Shown here piece after piece: positions 12,355 through 24,690 of a DNA stretch of 64,000 bases. Positions within the stretch are counted from its first letter, which is position 1, and the number at the start of each line of letters is the position of its first letter. The DNA is from Silene conica (Eukaryota; Streptophyta; Magnoliopsida; Caryophyllales; Caryophyllaceae), in assembly GCA_029255685.2 (NCBI GenBank), contig CM055320.2, positions 11,580,614-11,644,613 of the forward strand. The letters are read 5' to 3'. The position numbers and the translations under genes are program-made. The notes beneath the pieces were generated by a model. That model did no database searches and was not told the origin of the DNA. It worked only from the letters and a program-made list of their open reading frames with translations.

Positions 12355-15300
12355 TTTTATTTATTGCCATGATCACAATATTATACAGGAGCAGAAGTTC
12401 CTGATTGGGGTCCTCTTGATGGTTCCTTGTTATTCTATAGAATCGGTAACACTTTTATATATATATATTTATATATCACTGTTTTGAAATGGATAGGCTC
12501 CCCAATGATCAATTCATCCCCACCCTCCCATCAGCTGTAGAATACTATCAAGTAAGGATGTATACTGTTTCCATACACTTTGACAAGACAAGACAAGACA
12601 AGCAGGCATAACTATAAAACTATGTATATCAAGTTTACTGTTTGGATGTTTCAGATGCCACTTGCAGTATTTCATACGCTTTACCCGTGTGCCTCTACTG
12701 TTGTTCAAATATTTGTGTCAACTGTCACTACATCAATTTCAGTGTGCATCTTCTTACTATGCTGACATGCTTCGTTTCTGCAGTTTGTCTCAATGATGCG
12801 CCCACAAATAAGTGTTGACATGGAGATACTGCGTGATTGCTATGAGGCTTTTGCCATGTATTGCTTTGGCAGATACTTAATAGCATGTTTGGGTAAGTTT
12901 TATCATAATCTCATGCTTTCATTTATGCATTTCAAATCTTAACTTTCGTTTATGTCTTCATCTATATTTGTCAGACAAGCCCAATTGTGCCTTTTGCTTT
13001 ATAATGCGGTGTTTAGATGGATAATTAAACCTTCCTTTATTCCCCCCAAAGGCAACTGTTCTAAGTGGGTAATTAGAATGCATTTCTTCTAAGGACAACC
13101 TGAAAGTTCTTTTAGGCTGTTTTTGGATTGAATGATTTGGAAGATTTGGAAGGAAAGGGAGGAGAGTGATTTGAAGGGATGAGAAATCCATTGTTTGGTT
13201 AGCAAAATGGAGGTGGAAGGATTTGGAGGGAAGGAAAAATGGATCCCTCAATTTCCCTCCTCCAAGCCAATTTATTTTCTCTCCAACTAAGGTACGATTT
13301 GGAAGGAAAATCACCTCCTCCATTCTCCCTCCCCTCCCCTTCTCTCCCTTTCTTTTCCCTCCTTCTCCCTCCCCTCCCTTTCCCTCCTTTTTTGCTATCC
13401 AAACACACCCTTAGTCTACTCATCACTGATCTCTGAATTCCTCATTTCCTGGCCAAAAGTTTCTTTTGAGTTGTTAAGGTAATATGTGTTTCTTAACGTA
13501 AGCAGATCTGATCTTTTTTATACATATCGTTAAAATGGATACATGGACAAGAAGTAATCAAATATTGGACAAGAAGTAATCAAATAGTGTAGCAAAATGA
13601 TAGCTTAACTGTTGGAAATATAAATAAATTTCTTCATCTCCTATTTTGCTTGGTTTGATACAATGATCTATAAATTTAAACTTTATGATCAGAAGACGTG
13701 TTCTCGAATAACTTATAAGTTTAGCTTAAAAAACATGCCTAGGTGGGACAGTAAGACAGTAATGCAGTAATGCTCTCAGACCCTTGTTTACAAAACTTAA
13801 CTCGCAGTTAATGAGGCACATTATTATGCAATTTCTATATCATTTTCTTCTAATTCTTTTATTACACCCCTCCTCTTTCTCCATTATCCCAAGTTTCATT
13901 TCTTCACATGTTAGCCCTCTTTTAAATCCTAACAATGGGTGTGTAATAGCCCATTGCTGATATTTAGGATTCAAGAGGTCGCTTCCGTGTAGTGCTGTGT
14001 AATAGCCAGATCTGCTTATGATTACTTATGTACTTAACGCCCGAGAGTCTGGCATGAGATCTTTGGCCATTTGATGAGTCAACACCAGAAGTGTGGTATT
14101 TGTCCTAGTTTGAGGAGTATGTATTTAGATTAGATCATCAGATCTCGAGAATCTGTGAAGAGTTTTCTTGCTACTCTATAATTTGTCTTTAAAACTTCTA
14201 CTAATCTGTAAGCGTTAGTTGGTGCTTGTTGAACAATATCTTTCTGCAGAAGACTTCACGTTGCTCATACGGTAATACACCTAAAATATGGGTGCCCGAT
14301 TTCACTCAGCACCCAGGAAAGCTTGAACTGGCTCACACTTATGATATGCTGTTTGCTTATAATTGGGATGTATCAAAACACCAATAAGTGCATATTCCAT
14401 TTCGAAATTTCCTTTGTCAGTATAAATGCTCTGCGAATATGCTATCTGCGGCATCACAACTTTTGAAAAAACTGTACAATGCATGGTTTCCTTTGTGTAT
14501 GTGATCAGCTATAGCCCGTATTGATAGATTTGTCTTTGAATTCTCTTTGCTTATGTAACTAAACACAAGAGTTTTGTTACTGGTAAATGATATATTCAAG
14601 GAAATTTATCTTTTCGAAGCGATGCTATCCCATAATGAAAATCATGTGGTGAATGTTGTTTGAATGTTTTCTATCATTTACTTTCTTAAAAGTTCATCAG
14701 TAGCTAATATCTATAAGTTGTAGTTCTCTGTTTGATATTCTAAGGATTTTGCACTAGCGTCAAAATTCTGCGCAGTTCACTTTTATTTATTTCTTAAAAG
14801 TATTACATTGCTCTCAAAGGTGGTGAAGAGAGAACGATTGAATTTATGGAAAGGGAAGGACGTGCAGCTCATAAGGCGCCTCTATTGGAGCATAGTTCTG
14901 AAAAAGGAGTTGTGAAACATCATTTTCCGATGAGTCTTTTCCTTAAACCATGGGTACTTGGTCAGTGGTTTTACCAAGTCATCAAGATTGGAATTGTTCA
15001 GTATGTACGTCTGAAGGCCTTTGCTACTATTTCTTCACACCGTTTTGTTGAAAATGATTAATTTTGTGTTTTTTTTGTGGTTACAGATGATTATCAAAGC
15101 ATTGACTGCTATCACTGCTGTTATTCTCGAGTCTCATGATGTATATTGTGATGGGGACTTTAAGTTGAATTGCGGGTAAGGAACTTATTCATATATATAA
15201 CTTTAGAAAGACCCTATGTTTCTTAGAATTGTGATATTGATGATGTTATTCTGTTTGTTCCAAGTGGTATAAATCAAAGGTGTGTTATTCTGCTTTATCC

Positions 15301-18300
15301 CACTGGTTAGTGGTTAAATGAAAGGTGTTCTTGTTCTTCATTTCTTATGATTTTGTAATTGAGGTGCTATTAGAAATTGGGATATTTCTTTTCTGCTTTT
15401 GATTTAGCATTCCACAGTTCCATGCCAGTTGGTGATATAAAGGATTGATACAACTCGTTTTTGTATTGTTTCATATATTTTATTTACTTTGCTTTCCTAG
15501 ATCTATCAATCCATTTAATGAGTGATAATATTTGTGTTCCTCGCTCAACTGCTAGCTTCTCTGGAAGACTTCATGATGTAGTGATGTAAAAGTTTGGGAT
15601 GTACAACTTTAAAAAGGATTTTCATTATTGTAAAAATAGTTATTCGTCTGTGACTTCATCACCTTTTGGCTTTCTAACGTTTTGACATTGCTTTTGTATA
15701 ATCAGTCTCATAACAATGTCAATATGATGTGATTCGAGTCGTCTGTCGTCGAGGTTGGAGCCTTGTGTGGCAGTGATATTAGTTCTTGTCTTCTAGTTAT
15801 GTGTATATCTATGTTAAAGGAACAGATAGCGGCAGTGGAGTTGTTTGGTTGGTCTCTAGAATGTCTTTGGCCAGTTCGTATGATGCACCTAAGGTTTTGC
15901 TGGTGTAGACGTGTAGGTGAGTACTGCACCTAATGTTTTGTTCCCTATATCGTCTGACCTCCGGTGGAGGACATATAGACTTGTGAACACAGATTATGAT
16001 CTACCTTTCTTGTGAGATTTCCGTCATCTTTGTTTCGTGCGGTGTGTTGTTTCTCTTCTATTGGGTGAATACCTGTATTTTAATTGTTTGAAACTAGAAC
16101 TACCAGATGACTAATTTCTTTCTGCTACGAGTATGTCCATTTGTCTTTATTGATTTGAATAGGAAGGAGTGAAGGACATTGATGTTCTCTGAAGCAGTTG
16201 TGGTTATATTTATTTCTACTCCAAAACAAGTAGCCGACATTTTTTTGTGGTTTTTATTTATTGATAGTGTTCCTAGTGTAGTTTAAGACACTATAATCAA
16301 TTGATAGATCATACCCACTTGGTGTCTTTTTGCACACAAATGTTTCCCCCATTGTATGCTTTATACAATCTTCTCTCTTATCAAAAGTAGTCAATTGATA
16401 GGCTAAAGAGGACTCTCAAAGATGTCTTTCATAGATACATTTTTTTAATATTTGGAGAGAATGGTGTATTTTATGCATAGAAATCGGCTTCGTGTATCTT
16501 GTTATGGAATGGATCCATCATCCATGTTTCAGAGACCTAGTGAGGTTGTGACTGAAAAGTCAAGACCCATCTTACAACTCATTTAGCTCTTTAGTCCAAC
16601 ATCATGACCTATCGTATAGTGCAATTGACAAAAAATGTCAATTGTTAAGTCAAAGAGTTCAGAAAATGGGTTGAAAATGTTAAATAAACGCTTTAGATGG
16701 AGAATGTACAATGGTTCATTCCTCTCTCTTCCTTCACGTTTACCGTATATGCTCTTAATTTCTCTTTTCCTATATTGACAAGTAGAATTTAAATACGTTA
16801 TTTTCTATTCATCTCAGTTAGTTTGACTTCAACTTTCCTGGTTGGGCTTACTGTGTGGACTGGGGCCTTTTTATCTGCCTAGCTCACATGGACATGATTT
16901 ACAGAGGCTGTAGTTAATTACAAACAAAAAGTAACAACATTCTCTTTGTATCTTGTGTGGGACTGAATCAATCCTCCGCGTTTCAGAGCCATAATGAGGT
17001 TGTGCCTGAAAATTTAAGACACGTCTTAAAAGACTAATTTAAAGTTCAACATTACGACCTATCCTAATGTGAATTATAAAAATTTATCAATCTGTACGAT
17101 AAGAGTTCATAAAATTCTTGATAATGTTAAATAAACGCTTAAGATGGAGAATGTACAAAGGTTCATTCCTCTCTCCTTCACTTTTGTTGTGTCAACTCTT
17201 CATCTTTATTTTCCCATATTGATACGTAGTGGATTAAATACAGTCTTTTTATTCATCTTGGTTAGTCTGGCTTCTGGTTGGGTGTAATTACTTGCAAACA
17301 AAAATAACAACATTCTTCTTGTGGTTGTAAGGTTGACGTGATAGCGGAATTAAAGGTAGACACCTACAATCTTTACCATTGGGTTGAAAAAACTAGAGGA
17401 CCTGTTTTTCAATGATCCATGATGAAATTTGTGCTGAGAATTGTATTCTGGCAGTTTATTACTTGTAAAAAAGCTCATTCAACCTGTAACTTTTATTTAT
17501 ACTGCATAAAGTTTCGCCTATCTATCAAGTAAAAAGCCCAGGTCTTTTTTTTTTCTCTATTTAACAGAAATCATGTATGCGTGTTTTTATTTGGACTTTC
17601 TCTGGACTTTGGGTGCAAGGTTGCGTTAATCACTTATTGATTGTGTCTTGATGAATATGGGGTTAATACTGTGATGAAACTGATGATTGTTATTGTAGTG
17701 TTTTGTTTTGCACATGTCCTTACAATCAAATACTGTCCTGAAAAAGAACTGAAAGTGACATTGAGGGTCTGATATTAGCATACAAGTGAAGTTCTGTTTC
17801 TTACGAGGGTCTGATATTCTTTGGAAAGTGCACTATTCTTGGGAATGTGCACTGAGGGGCTTATTTATGACACCGCCAATTTTTGCATATTGTGATATTT
17901 ACAAGTGACATGATGTGAGTCTTTGAGTTTATTTATTTAGTTAATATACTTCTAATTCTACTTTTTGTTCTAGTGGAAATGTATCAGTGCTTCTTAAGAT
18001 ATGAACGCTTAGGCAAAGACTAGTTGAGTGAAATATCCACCTTGCTATTTTCCTTTTTAAATGATTATATTGATTATATTGATATTGGTGGGGAGTTTTC
18101 CTGACATGTAGTTTTTAATTCTTCATTGCTAATACTGTTATCTTCATGTATTCGCAGAAATGTTATGCACTTAAAAAGTATACATTATGCACTTTCTCAT
18201 TGCCATACACCTGAGTTATTAGTCAGCAAGCTATTGAATTACTGTCACTTATGCTAGCTACACTTCTGTGTATCTTCTGTTTGTAGGTATCCATACATGG

Positions 18301-21300
18301 CCGTAATTCTAAATTTTAGCCAAACATGGGCGCTGTATTGCTTGGTGCAATTTTATACGGTAATAAAGGATGAATTGGCCCACATTCAACCATTAGCCAA
18401 ATTTCTGACATTCAAGTCCATTGTGTTTCTAACATGGTGGCAAGGGGTGGCCATTGCAATTCTTTACGATGTTGGCCTGTTTAAAAGTCCACTAGCTCAA
18501 GCATTGCAGTTCAAATCAAGCGTGCAGGACTTCATAATATGCATAGAGGTACTTCTTGTACTTGGCTAGAATATTCTCTATTGAATACATCTGGTTTTCA
18601 AGCTCAACATGAATCAGCCATAAAAGTAGGACAGTAGGTTGTCTCTTTTAAGTCTTAATGCTTTCTTTCCATCCCTTCCTTCCCTCCTTCTGTCTGATTT
18701 TTTTTTACCTACAACACAAGGCCTACCAAGCTGCATTACATGCCTTCAAAATGATTTTGTTACTGCAGCTTAACTTTAAAGACTCACTTCGCTTGGAACA
18801 ACACTCCTCCCTCTTTTGCAAACATTTTTCCATACTTCATTCTGTGTCATTTATTCCAATAATTATGATCATAATTTGTATGTACTCCCTTTTTTGTACT
18901 CGTACTCTTTATTTTTTTACTAGTCTAGATCCCGTGCAATGTCTGCCTCATATACACATAGTTTTACTTTTTATTGTATTATTATTTGTAGGTTAAACTG
19001 TAATCTCATTAATTTTCATATTTCACCTCAATTTATTTTGTTTTGAGGAAAAAATTGTTCCGTAAAACTAACCAAGAAAATTGAGAAATGTCATATAATG
19101 TGTTTTCTAATTTGAAGCTAACGATTTGTTTTTACAAATTATTTTTTATGAGGGTTTTTTTTAAGAGAAAATTGTTAATTACACCCTTTTAAAAACCACT
19201 TTTTGAAAATTACAGCCTTATAATATTTTTTTCGTAAATTACACCCACAATATTACTTCTGTAATTTTGATCATAAATTTCAGTCAAAATATTAATTCCG
19301 ACAGAAAATTAATACCAATTTGAATTTTTGGGACTTAAGTTCATTTTTTATGACCAAAATACCCTTACCTTCATCTTGTCTATTCTCTTATGTTCATCCC
19401 AAATCAGATTTTACAACTCTATTTTTCACTAATTCTTCATTTCTTCATCAATTTTACCTAGCCAACTCTACCTTATTCAATTCAATTTAATTGTATTTTT
19501 ATTATTTCCATTGTATCTTAAAATCAATTAGTGTTATTCATCATCATTTTCCCCAAATTCAAATTCAAAAATAATTAGGGTTCTTCAATTTTCTCCAACT
19601 TAAAATAAATAGAGTTATTCAATTTTCCCCAACTTGAATCTCTAAAATTCGATTCATGTTTGAAAAAAAACAAATTAATTTCCGTTGTATCTTAAAATAA
19701 TTAATGTTGGTCATCATTCGTTTTCCCCAAATTGAAAATAGTTAGGGTTCTTCAATTTTTCCCAAAATAAAAATAATTAGGGTTCTTCAATTTTCCCCAA
19801 ATTGAAACCTTAAAACTCGATTAAATCAATTGAAAAACGAAAAATTGTGGACAATATCATATTTGCATTAATACTACCAACAACAAAATAAACAAAATGT
19901 ACGATTTGGGTAAGATTTGGGGAAATTTTGGGGGAAATTTTAGAGAAAGATCAAAGAGGTAATCAAAAAAATCTGGGTAAGTAAAGAAATAGGCAAGGGC
20001 ATATCGGTCAATTTTTGACAAAATTGACCGGAAACGTCATCGTGGTGCAATTTTCAAAGAAAAGTGATATTATGGATATAATTTTCAAAAAAAAAATTAT
20101 AAGGCTGTAATTTTCGAAAAGTGATTTTTAAAAGGTTGTAATCAACAATTTTCTCTTTTTTTAATTATCACGAAGCTAATAATAACAGTTCATAGTTTTA
20201 TTTTGTATAGTTAAGTATGCATAATCATTAATAATAGTATCAAACGAAGAATTTAGGAATTTGTAGTTTACGAGTTTATACCAATTTTTTTATTTTGATG
20301 AAAACATTGTAGTTTAGAGTTTAGTAAAAACTGTAGTTTGGTTTAATGAATCATTTGTTTCCTTATTTAAAAAAGTACATTTTGGAGGGAAAACATTCAT
20401 GTTTCTTATTCTCTTAATATATAGGGGATTCTAATTTTATTTATTATTTTGTTTACGTGGGATCTAGGTAATGCTTATTATTATGATATTGCAGTTTTCT
20501 ATGCACATCTCTTCTCTCAATATTTTTAATAATAATTCTAGCACTCTGCGCTGCCTTGGTCATTAATTATTCTAGGATTGTGCTCTGGGGTTTTATGCAC
20601 TTTGATTTGGGTTTTCTGCACTTTCTTCATACAGTTCACTGATGTTTTAACAATTAACCAGTGCAGATGGGCGTTGCTGCCGTTGTTCACCTCTATGTAT
20701 TTCCGGCAAAACCATATGAGTTAATGGGAGAGCGTTTTTCAGGAACTGTGGCTGTTCTTGGAGACTATGTATCTGTTGACTGCCCTGTTGATCCTGATGA
20801 GGTTAGGGATAGTGAACGCCCAACAAAACTGCGTCTCCCTCAGCCTGATGATGATGATGTAAAGAGTGGAATGACTCTTGGCCAAAGTGTTCGGGACGTC
20901 GTTCTTGGTGGTGGCGGATATGTAAGCATATTTATCACTTTCTAGTTTGAGTTTTTTTAGGAACCGTAATACTTCTTTGCATGTCCTTTCCGTTATGTCA
21001 CGATTGTAATTGATTAGTTTATTGAAATCATGATGATTAACAAATATATTAAAAATGGTAAAGATAGTACACAACTACACACCCTTAATGATTTCAGTTT
21101 ATTGAGGGCAAAAGTTAGGTAAAGGGTCCTATACTTTCAAAACAGTTTCAGAAAAACTTTCCTCTCTATCGTAGCCCATTTGCTTATTGAGTGGTTGTTT
21201 TCCTTTCACTGTTACTTCTTTGCATGTCCTTTCTGTTATTTTTTTTAAAAGGGTAGTGTATGGAAAGCTAATGAAAAATTGTACATAATTGAGGAAAAAG

Positions 21301-22212
21301 CGTACATGAAAGAGAGTAATCACGATATCTACATTATTAAGAGATCTCATCACATCTTTCACCATTTTTTTGTTTTTTGATGAAAAAAAGACATAGATGT
21401 CCAAAATACGGCAAAAGTTCCGTCACAATGACCGTGTGAAAGCAAATGAGGAGTAAGTAGAAAAATAAAGGCAGTATTATTCATGTTAGGTCAGTTAGTG
21501 CGTGCCATTACACGTGTCATTCTGGTAATCTATATTATGGTGTTTGTCTTTATTTATGTAGATCAACTAGCGGATGGTTTCAACGTAGTCATATCGGGTT
21601 AGCTTGTGGTCATTTTCAGACCGGGTCTTGGTCCAATGATTTTGACATTTGAGTCGGTCAATATCGAGTCCAACAAAGTTTAGACTAGTTATGGATAAAA
21701 TCAAGTCAGTGTGGGGTTGGTATCTTTTTTGGGCTCTGTTTCAGTTTAAATTTGTGTCTCAGTTTAGGTTATTGGGTCTCAATTGGATGCAGTCTATGCT
21801 ACTCCCTGCCATCCTTTTTCTTTTGCTCTATATCCCAACTGTTTGTATGCTTCAGATCGTTAAGGACGTGAAGTTTACTGTAAATCACACTGTGGAGCCC
21901 ATGGAGAAAGGATTCACAAAGTTCAATGAAAAGCTACACGAGATATCACAGAACATAAAGAAACGCGAAAAAGACAAGAGAGCCAAGGATGACAGCTCCA
22001 TTGCAACATCTTCCCCACAAAAGCGTGTGATTCGTGGAATCGATGATCCTCTTTTGAATGGCAGTGTGAGTGATAGTGGGTTCTCAAGGGCACGGAGCCG
22101 GAAACACCGCAAAAAATCAGGGAATTCTAGTGGAAGTGGAGGTGAGAGCAGTAGCGATCAAAGTTATGGTGGATACATGATCCATGGCCGTAGATGGGTT
22201 GTGAAAGATTAG
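12122..22212 (+). CDS. LAZ1: LAZ1-like DUF300 (Ost-alpha/TMEM184 family) seven-helix membrane protein
   Basis: Eight exons join in frame to 491 residues: 12122-12283, 12389-12445, 12784-12892, 14820-15004, 15087-15175, 18287-18548, 20667-20921 and 21856-22212. Every intron is GT/AG. The ATG at 12122 gives MVELKGYLIGLYSSSQ. About seven hydrophobic segments are visible, among them IWAVLISGTFVFSTLCLSLY, FLIGVLLMVPCYSIE, MAVILNFSQTWALYCLV and IVFLTWWQGVAIAILYDVG. The family signature blocks LFEHLSAYKNPE, RDCYEAFAMYCFGRYL and ELAHIQPLAKFLTFKSIVF are intact. The C-terminal tail is soluble and charged, with VEPMEKGFTKFNEKLHEIS, the conserved RVIRGIDDPLLNGS and a Ser/Gly-rich end. From family knowledge, Arabidopsis LAZ1 proteins act at the vacuolar membrane, and LAZ1 was found as a suppressor of acd11 cell death; a tonoplast role here is inference. 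Introns 5 (3.1 kb) and 6 (2.1 kb) are long, and intron 6 carries transposons. I see no lesion, so the gene is probably functional. Confidence 0.95.
12318..12364. repeat. TTTA microsatellite in LAZ1-like intron 1
   Basis: About eleven TTTA/TTTAT units run through the 105-bp first intron, shortly before the acceptor at 12388. Confidence 0.9.
13115..13410. mobile_element. Tourist-like (PIF/Harbinger) MITE in LAZ1-like intron 3
   Basis: The ends read GGCTGTTTTTGG on the left and CCAAACACACCC on the right, an imperfect inverted repeat, flanked on both sides by TTA (13112-13114 and 13411-13413). The 3-bp TTA duplication and the GG-TGTTTGG-type end fit Tourist-like MITEs. The right half is a long pyrimidine tract of CTCCCTCCCCTCCC type and the left half is its purine-rich counterpart, so the element could fold back. 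Length is 296 bp. No coding. Confidence 0.75.
16490..17285. repeat. Diverged direct repeat in LAZ1-like intron 5
   Basis: Two blocks share TGTATCTTG, GAGGTTGTG-CTGAAAA, ACCTATC, ATGTTAAATAAACGCTT and AGATGGAGAATGTACAA followed by GGTTCATTCCTCTCTC. They lie at about 16490-16850 and 16945-17285. The divergence is high, which points to an old tandem duplication. The rest of this 3.1-kb intron (15176-18286) shows nothing else I can name. Confidence 0.75.
18918..20424. mobile_element. Possible Helitron-like insertion in LAZ1-like intron 6
   Basis: The left edge has ACTAGTCTAGATCCCGTGCAA and the right edge has TTCTCTTAATATATAGGGG. This is the same kind of edge pair as at 550-4851. A MULE MITE lies inside. 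There is no coding, and the exact borders are uncertain. Confidence 0.3.
19165..20155. mobile_element. MULE-type element with long inverted repeats and 9-bp target duplication
   Basis: The left end begins GAGAAAATTGTTAATTACA. The reverse complement of the right end begins GAGAAAATTGTTGATTACA. The match continues imperfectly for about 100 bp through CCTTTTAAAAA and AAAATTACAGCCTTATAA. The 9 bp TTTTTTTAA occur at 19156-19164 and 20156-20164. Long inverted ends with a 9-bp duplication define Mutator-like elements. The 991-bp interior is AT-rich and lacks a transposase. Confidence 0.85.
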
Positions 22213-22600
22213 TCGGGACAGGTGCATTCTGTGTATAACGTGAAGCCTGGTACGAGTAGAGTCACGGGATCACAGGAGATGAGTTGAGTGAATCTACCGG
22301 GTGATTATTTCATCACACTCCCGAAGCTTTGCATAGTTATGTTTAGTAATTTATTGAGAAACAAAATTTCCTCTTTTCAATTTTTATGGGTTGAGAGAGG
22401 TGTGATGTGCAAGAATGTTGTAGAGAGCTGTAACGATTTCGTGCTGGAACCCTTTTATTACAGAGCCCTGTATACTAGGTGTTTTCAAAAATGGCAATTT
22501 AGTTAAGCCACTTCTCTTTTTGTGGTAAAACTGGTCGTCTTATGATATACACTCTTTTACTTTTGTTATTGTCCTAGTCTTTATCCTCGAGATCGGCACT
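22213..22600 (+). other. Probable 3' untranslated region of the LAZ1-like gene
   Basis: This non-coding stretch follows the stop codon. The polyadenylation site cannot be fixed by eye. Confidence 0.45.
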
Positions 22601-23235
22601 CGCTTCATCAGATACCTGCTGCTTCTATGTGCAAAAGGATAAAAGGGAATCCCTGGACTGGAATGCCAAAGAACTGAGTCTCCAAGGGAGTATGTGCGAG
22701 TCTAACAACTCATTAGTTAGCTTGCTGACTCTTGCTTTACCCTCACATCATAAGTAGAGGTCTTATACAGAAAAGAAAGAAGCGAAGAGACAGACAGTTA
22801 GTTTCTTAGCTGCACGCCAACCGAACACTAGAATTTAAGAAGGGGGGTTTACGGGCTCCGTGCATGCATTCTTTCTAGTAAAGATTCTTTTACAGATTTC
22901 TCATGTCACTACATAACTACTTACTCGATCGAAATGGTCGAACAGTTCTCTTCGAATATTATGAGTCTACTTATGATGTGCTCGAGCTAACCTATTCATT
23001 AGAATGCAAGTCTTAAAGAAACTTCCTCGCTTCTTTATGGGCGAGAAGTCTGCTTTCGTTGATGTTGACCCTCCGCTCTCTCTCTCTTACGAACTAACCC
23101 TACTTACTAGATGTCTTGTATTGCAATGTTATAAGATGGAAGGTCTACGTATTGGCTCCTCTAAGAGGAAGAGAGCCTTTTTCCCTACTATAAGAAGAAA
23201 TACGTGGGAGTTGGGATCTTGTGTTTTTAAATAAA
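22600..23235. other. Base-composition anomaly, possible organelle-derived (NUMT-like) insert
   Basis: This block is clearly less AT-rich than its surroundings and looks like plant mitochondrial intergenic DNA. Examples are GAAGCGAAGAGACAGACAG, CTTCCTCGCTTCTTTATGGG and CTACTATAAGAAGAAATACG. It lies between the LAZ1-like 3' end and the first surviving SAPS exon, where N-terminal SAPS exons should be. I recognise no mitochondrial gene in it, so the origin rests on texture only. Confidence 0.3.
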
Positions 23236-24367
23236 TATGTTGGCTTGATGAGGTTGGTGAGGGTATGGTTATTGAAAAGGGAAGGGAAAAGCATAGAGTA
23301 TTAATTGCTTATATGTTATAAAGTGAGGGAGATGGCGGATGTATTATTGAAATGTGAGGGCAACCGATACCTTTTTGTTGAGACACTTCCAGACATATTT
23401 TAGAAAACAGGCAACAATGAATGCCTCAAAGGTTTTTACTTGTGGTAGGGTATGTCTGATACACACAATCATACCTCTAGTTTGAAAATAATGAGAGGTG
23501 TTTACAGGCTACAGCTCCTCTATAATGAAAATTGAGAGTGTATGCTTCGACCTCATTATAGTTCTTTTTATATTTAAAAACACTTGTGTTTGGACTTGCA
23601 GTCTTATAGGTAGGTTATTTCACAATGCGCTGGAGGAGTCTCGGCCAAAATCAGTTTTGGTCAATTCCCTTTCTGTATGTATTTCTCTTTTAGACCCAAA
23701 GAGGAGCACTTTTGGGTCTTACTATTCATTAGTCGTCAGTTTTCTCAAGGACCTTCAGTAACTGCTAGTCCTGCAACAGTTGAAGGCATGCTAGGGAGCC
23801 TCGGTAAGGACTCTGCTGTTGTTGTTTATGTTCTTTTATTCTTACAAATTGTGTAAAGGGACAAGATTGTGTTCTTGTTGCAAACTTGGGGTTGGTTATG
23901 AAGAGTATGTGGGCAAAATACATTGTTCTGCTTTCAGTGAACTTAAGTATGCAATAAAAGACAATGAGCCTTTTGAGTTTTGACCTTAGAAGAGTATTTA
24001 ATTGTTGGTTTTGTAAGTTTTGAATTGTGAAATAGTCTTGATAATCTCTTTAGGGGCTGGCTAATGGGCACTGGGGTTGGAAGCATATTAGCAAAGCAGG
24101 GCACAGTTGTTTTGATGTTATATTTTTAATATTTTATAATGTGCAATTGTTTAGAAATTGTCTTTAGAGGATTGGAACATATAACAGTTATCTTTTGACT
24201 GTTTTGGTTACTTTATTTTTTCTATGCTTGCTAATTTTAGGCTTCTCTGACCCATTTGTCTTCATTAAAAATCTTGGCTTAGGTGTCTCTGGGGTTCTAT
24301 AAGCTTTAGTCAAGTGATTAGTTGGTATTAATCTATTAGTTGGATGATGGCAGTCTGACACACCAGT

Positions 24368-24690
24368 CCAGAGGTGGTAAATGGGTCAATTGGATTGGGT
24401 CTGGGTTGGACCATTTCGAGTCTGCCACACATAACATTTGTGGTTGGGTACTGTCGTTTCTGGATTTGGGTCAATTTTGGATGTCACATTGTCCGGTCAT
24501 TTCAGGGCATTTTCAGGTATAGGTTTAGGAGTGGCAAATGGGTCAATTGGATTGGATCTTGGTCGGACCATTTCGAGTCTGCCACACACAACATTTGTGG
24601 TTGGGTACTGTCGTTTCTGGTTTTTGGTCAATTTTGGATGTCACATTGTCCGGTCATTTCAGGGCATTTTCGGGTATGGGTCATTTTGGG
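24368..24690. repeat. 157-bp tandem duplication in SAPS intron 1
   Basis: AAATGGGTCAATTGGATTGG begins at 24379 and again at 24536. Both copies continue with GACCATTTCGAGTCTGCCAC and GTCACATTGTCCGGTCATTT and differ by only a few bases. The opening GAGGTGGTAAATGGGTC resembles the end of plant hAT MITEs, and related GGGTC-rich sequence continues near 24880-25030. No matching right end was found. Confidence 0.85.

Noticed and set aside
13223-13436. Overlapping proline/leucine/serine-rich open frames
   Set aside because: They come from the pyrimidine tract of the Tourist-like MITE and lie in an intron.
20739-21074. Minus-strand 111-codon open frame
   Set aside because: It lies antisense to LAZ1-like exon 7 and intron and resembles no family.
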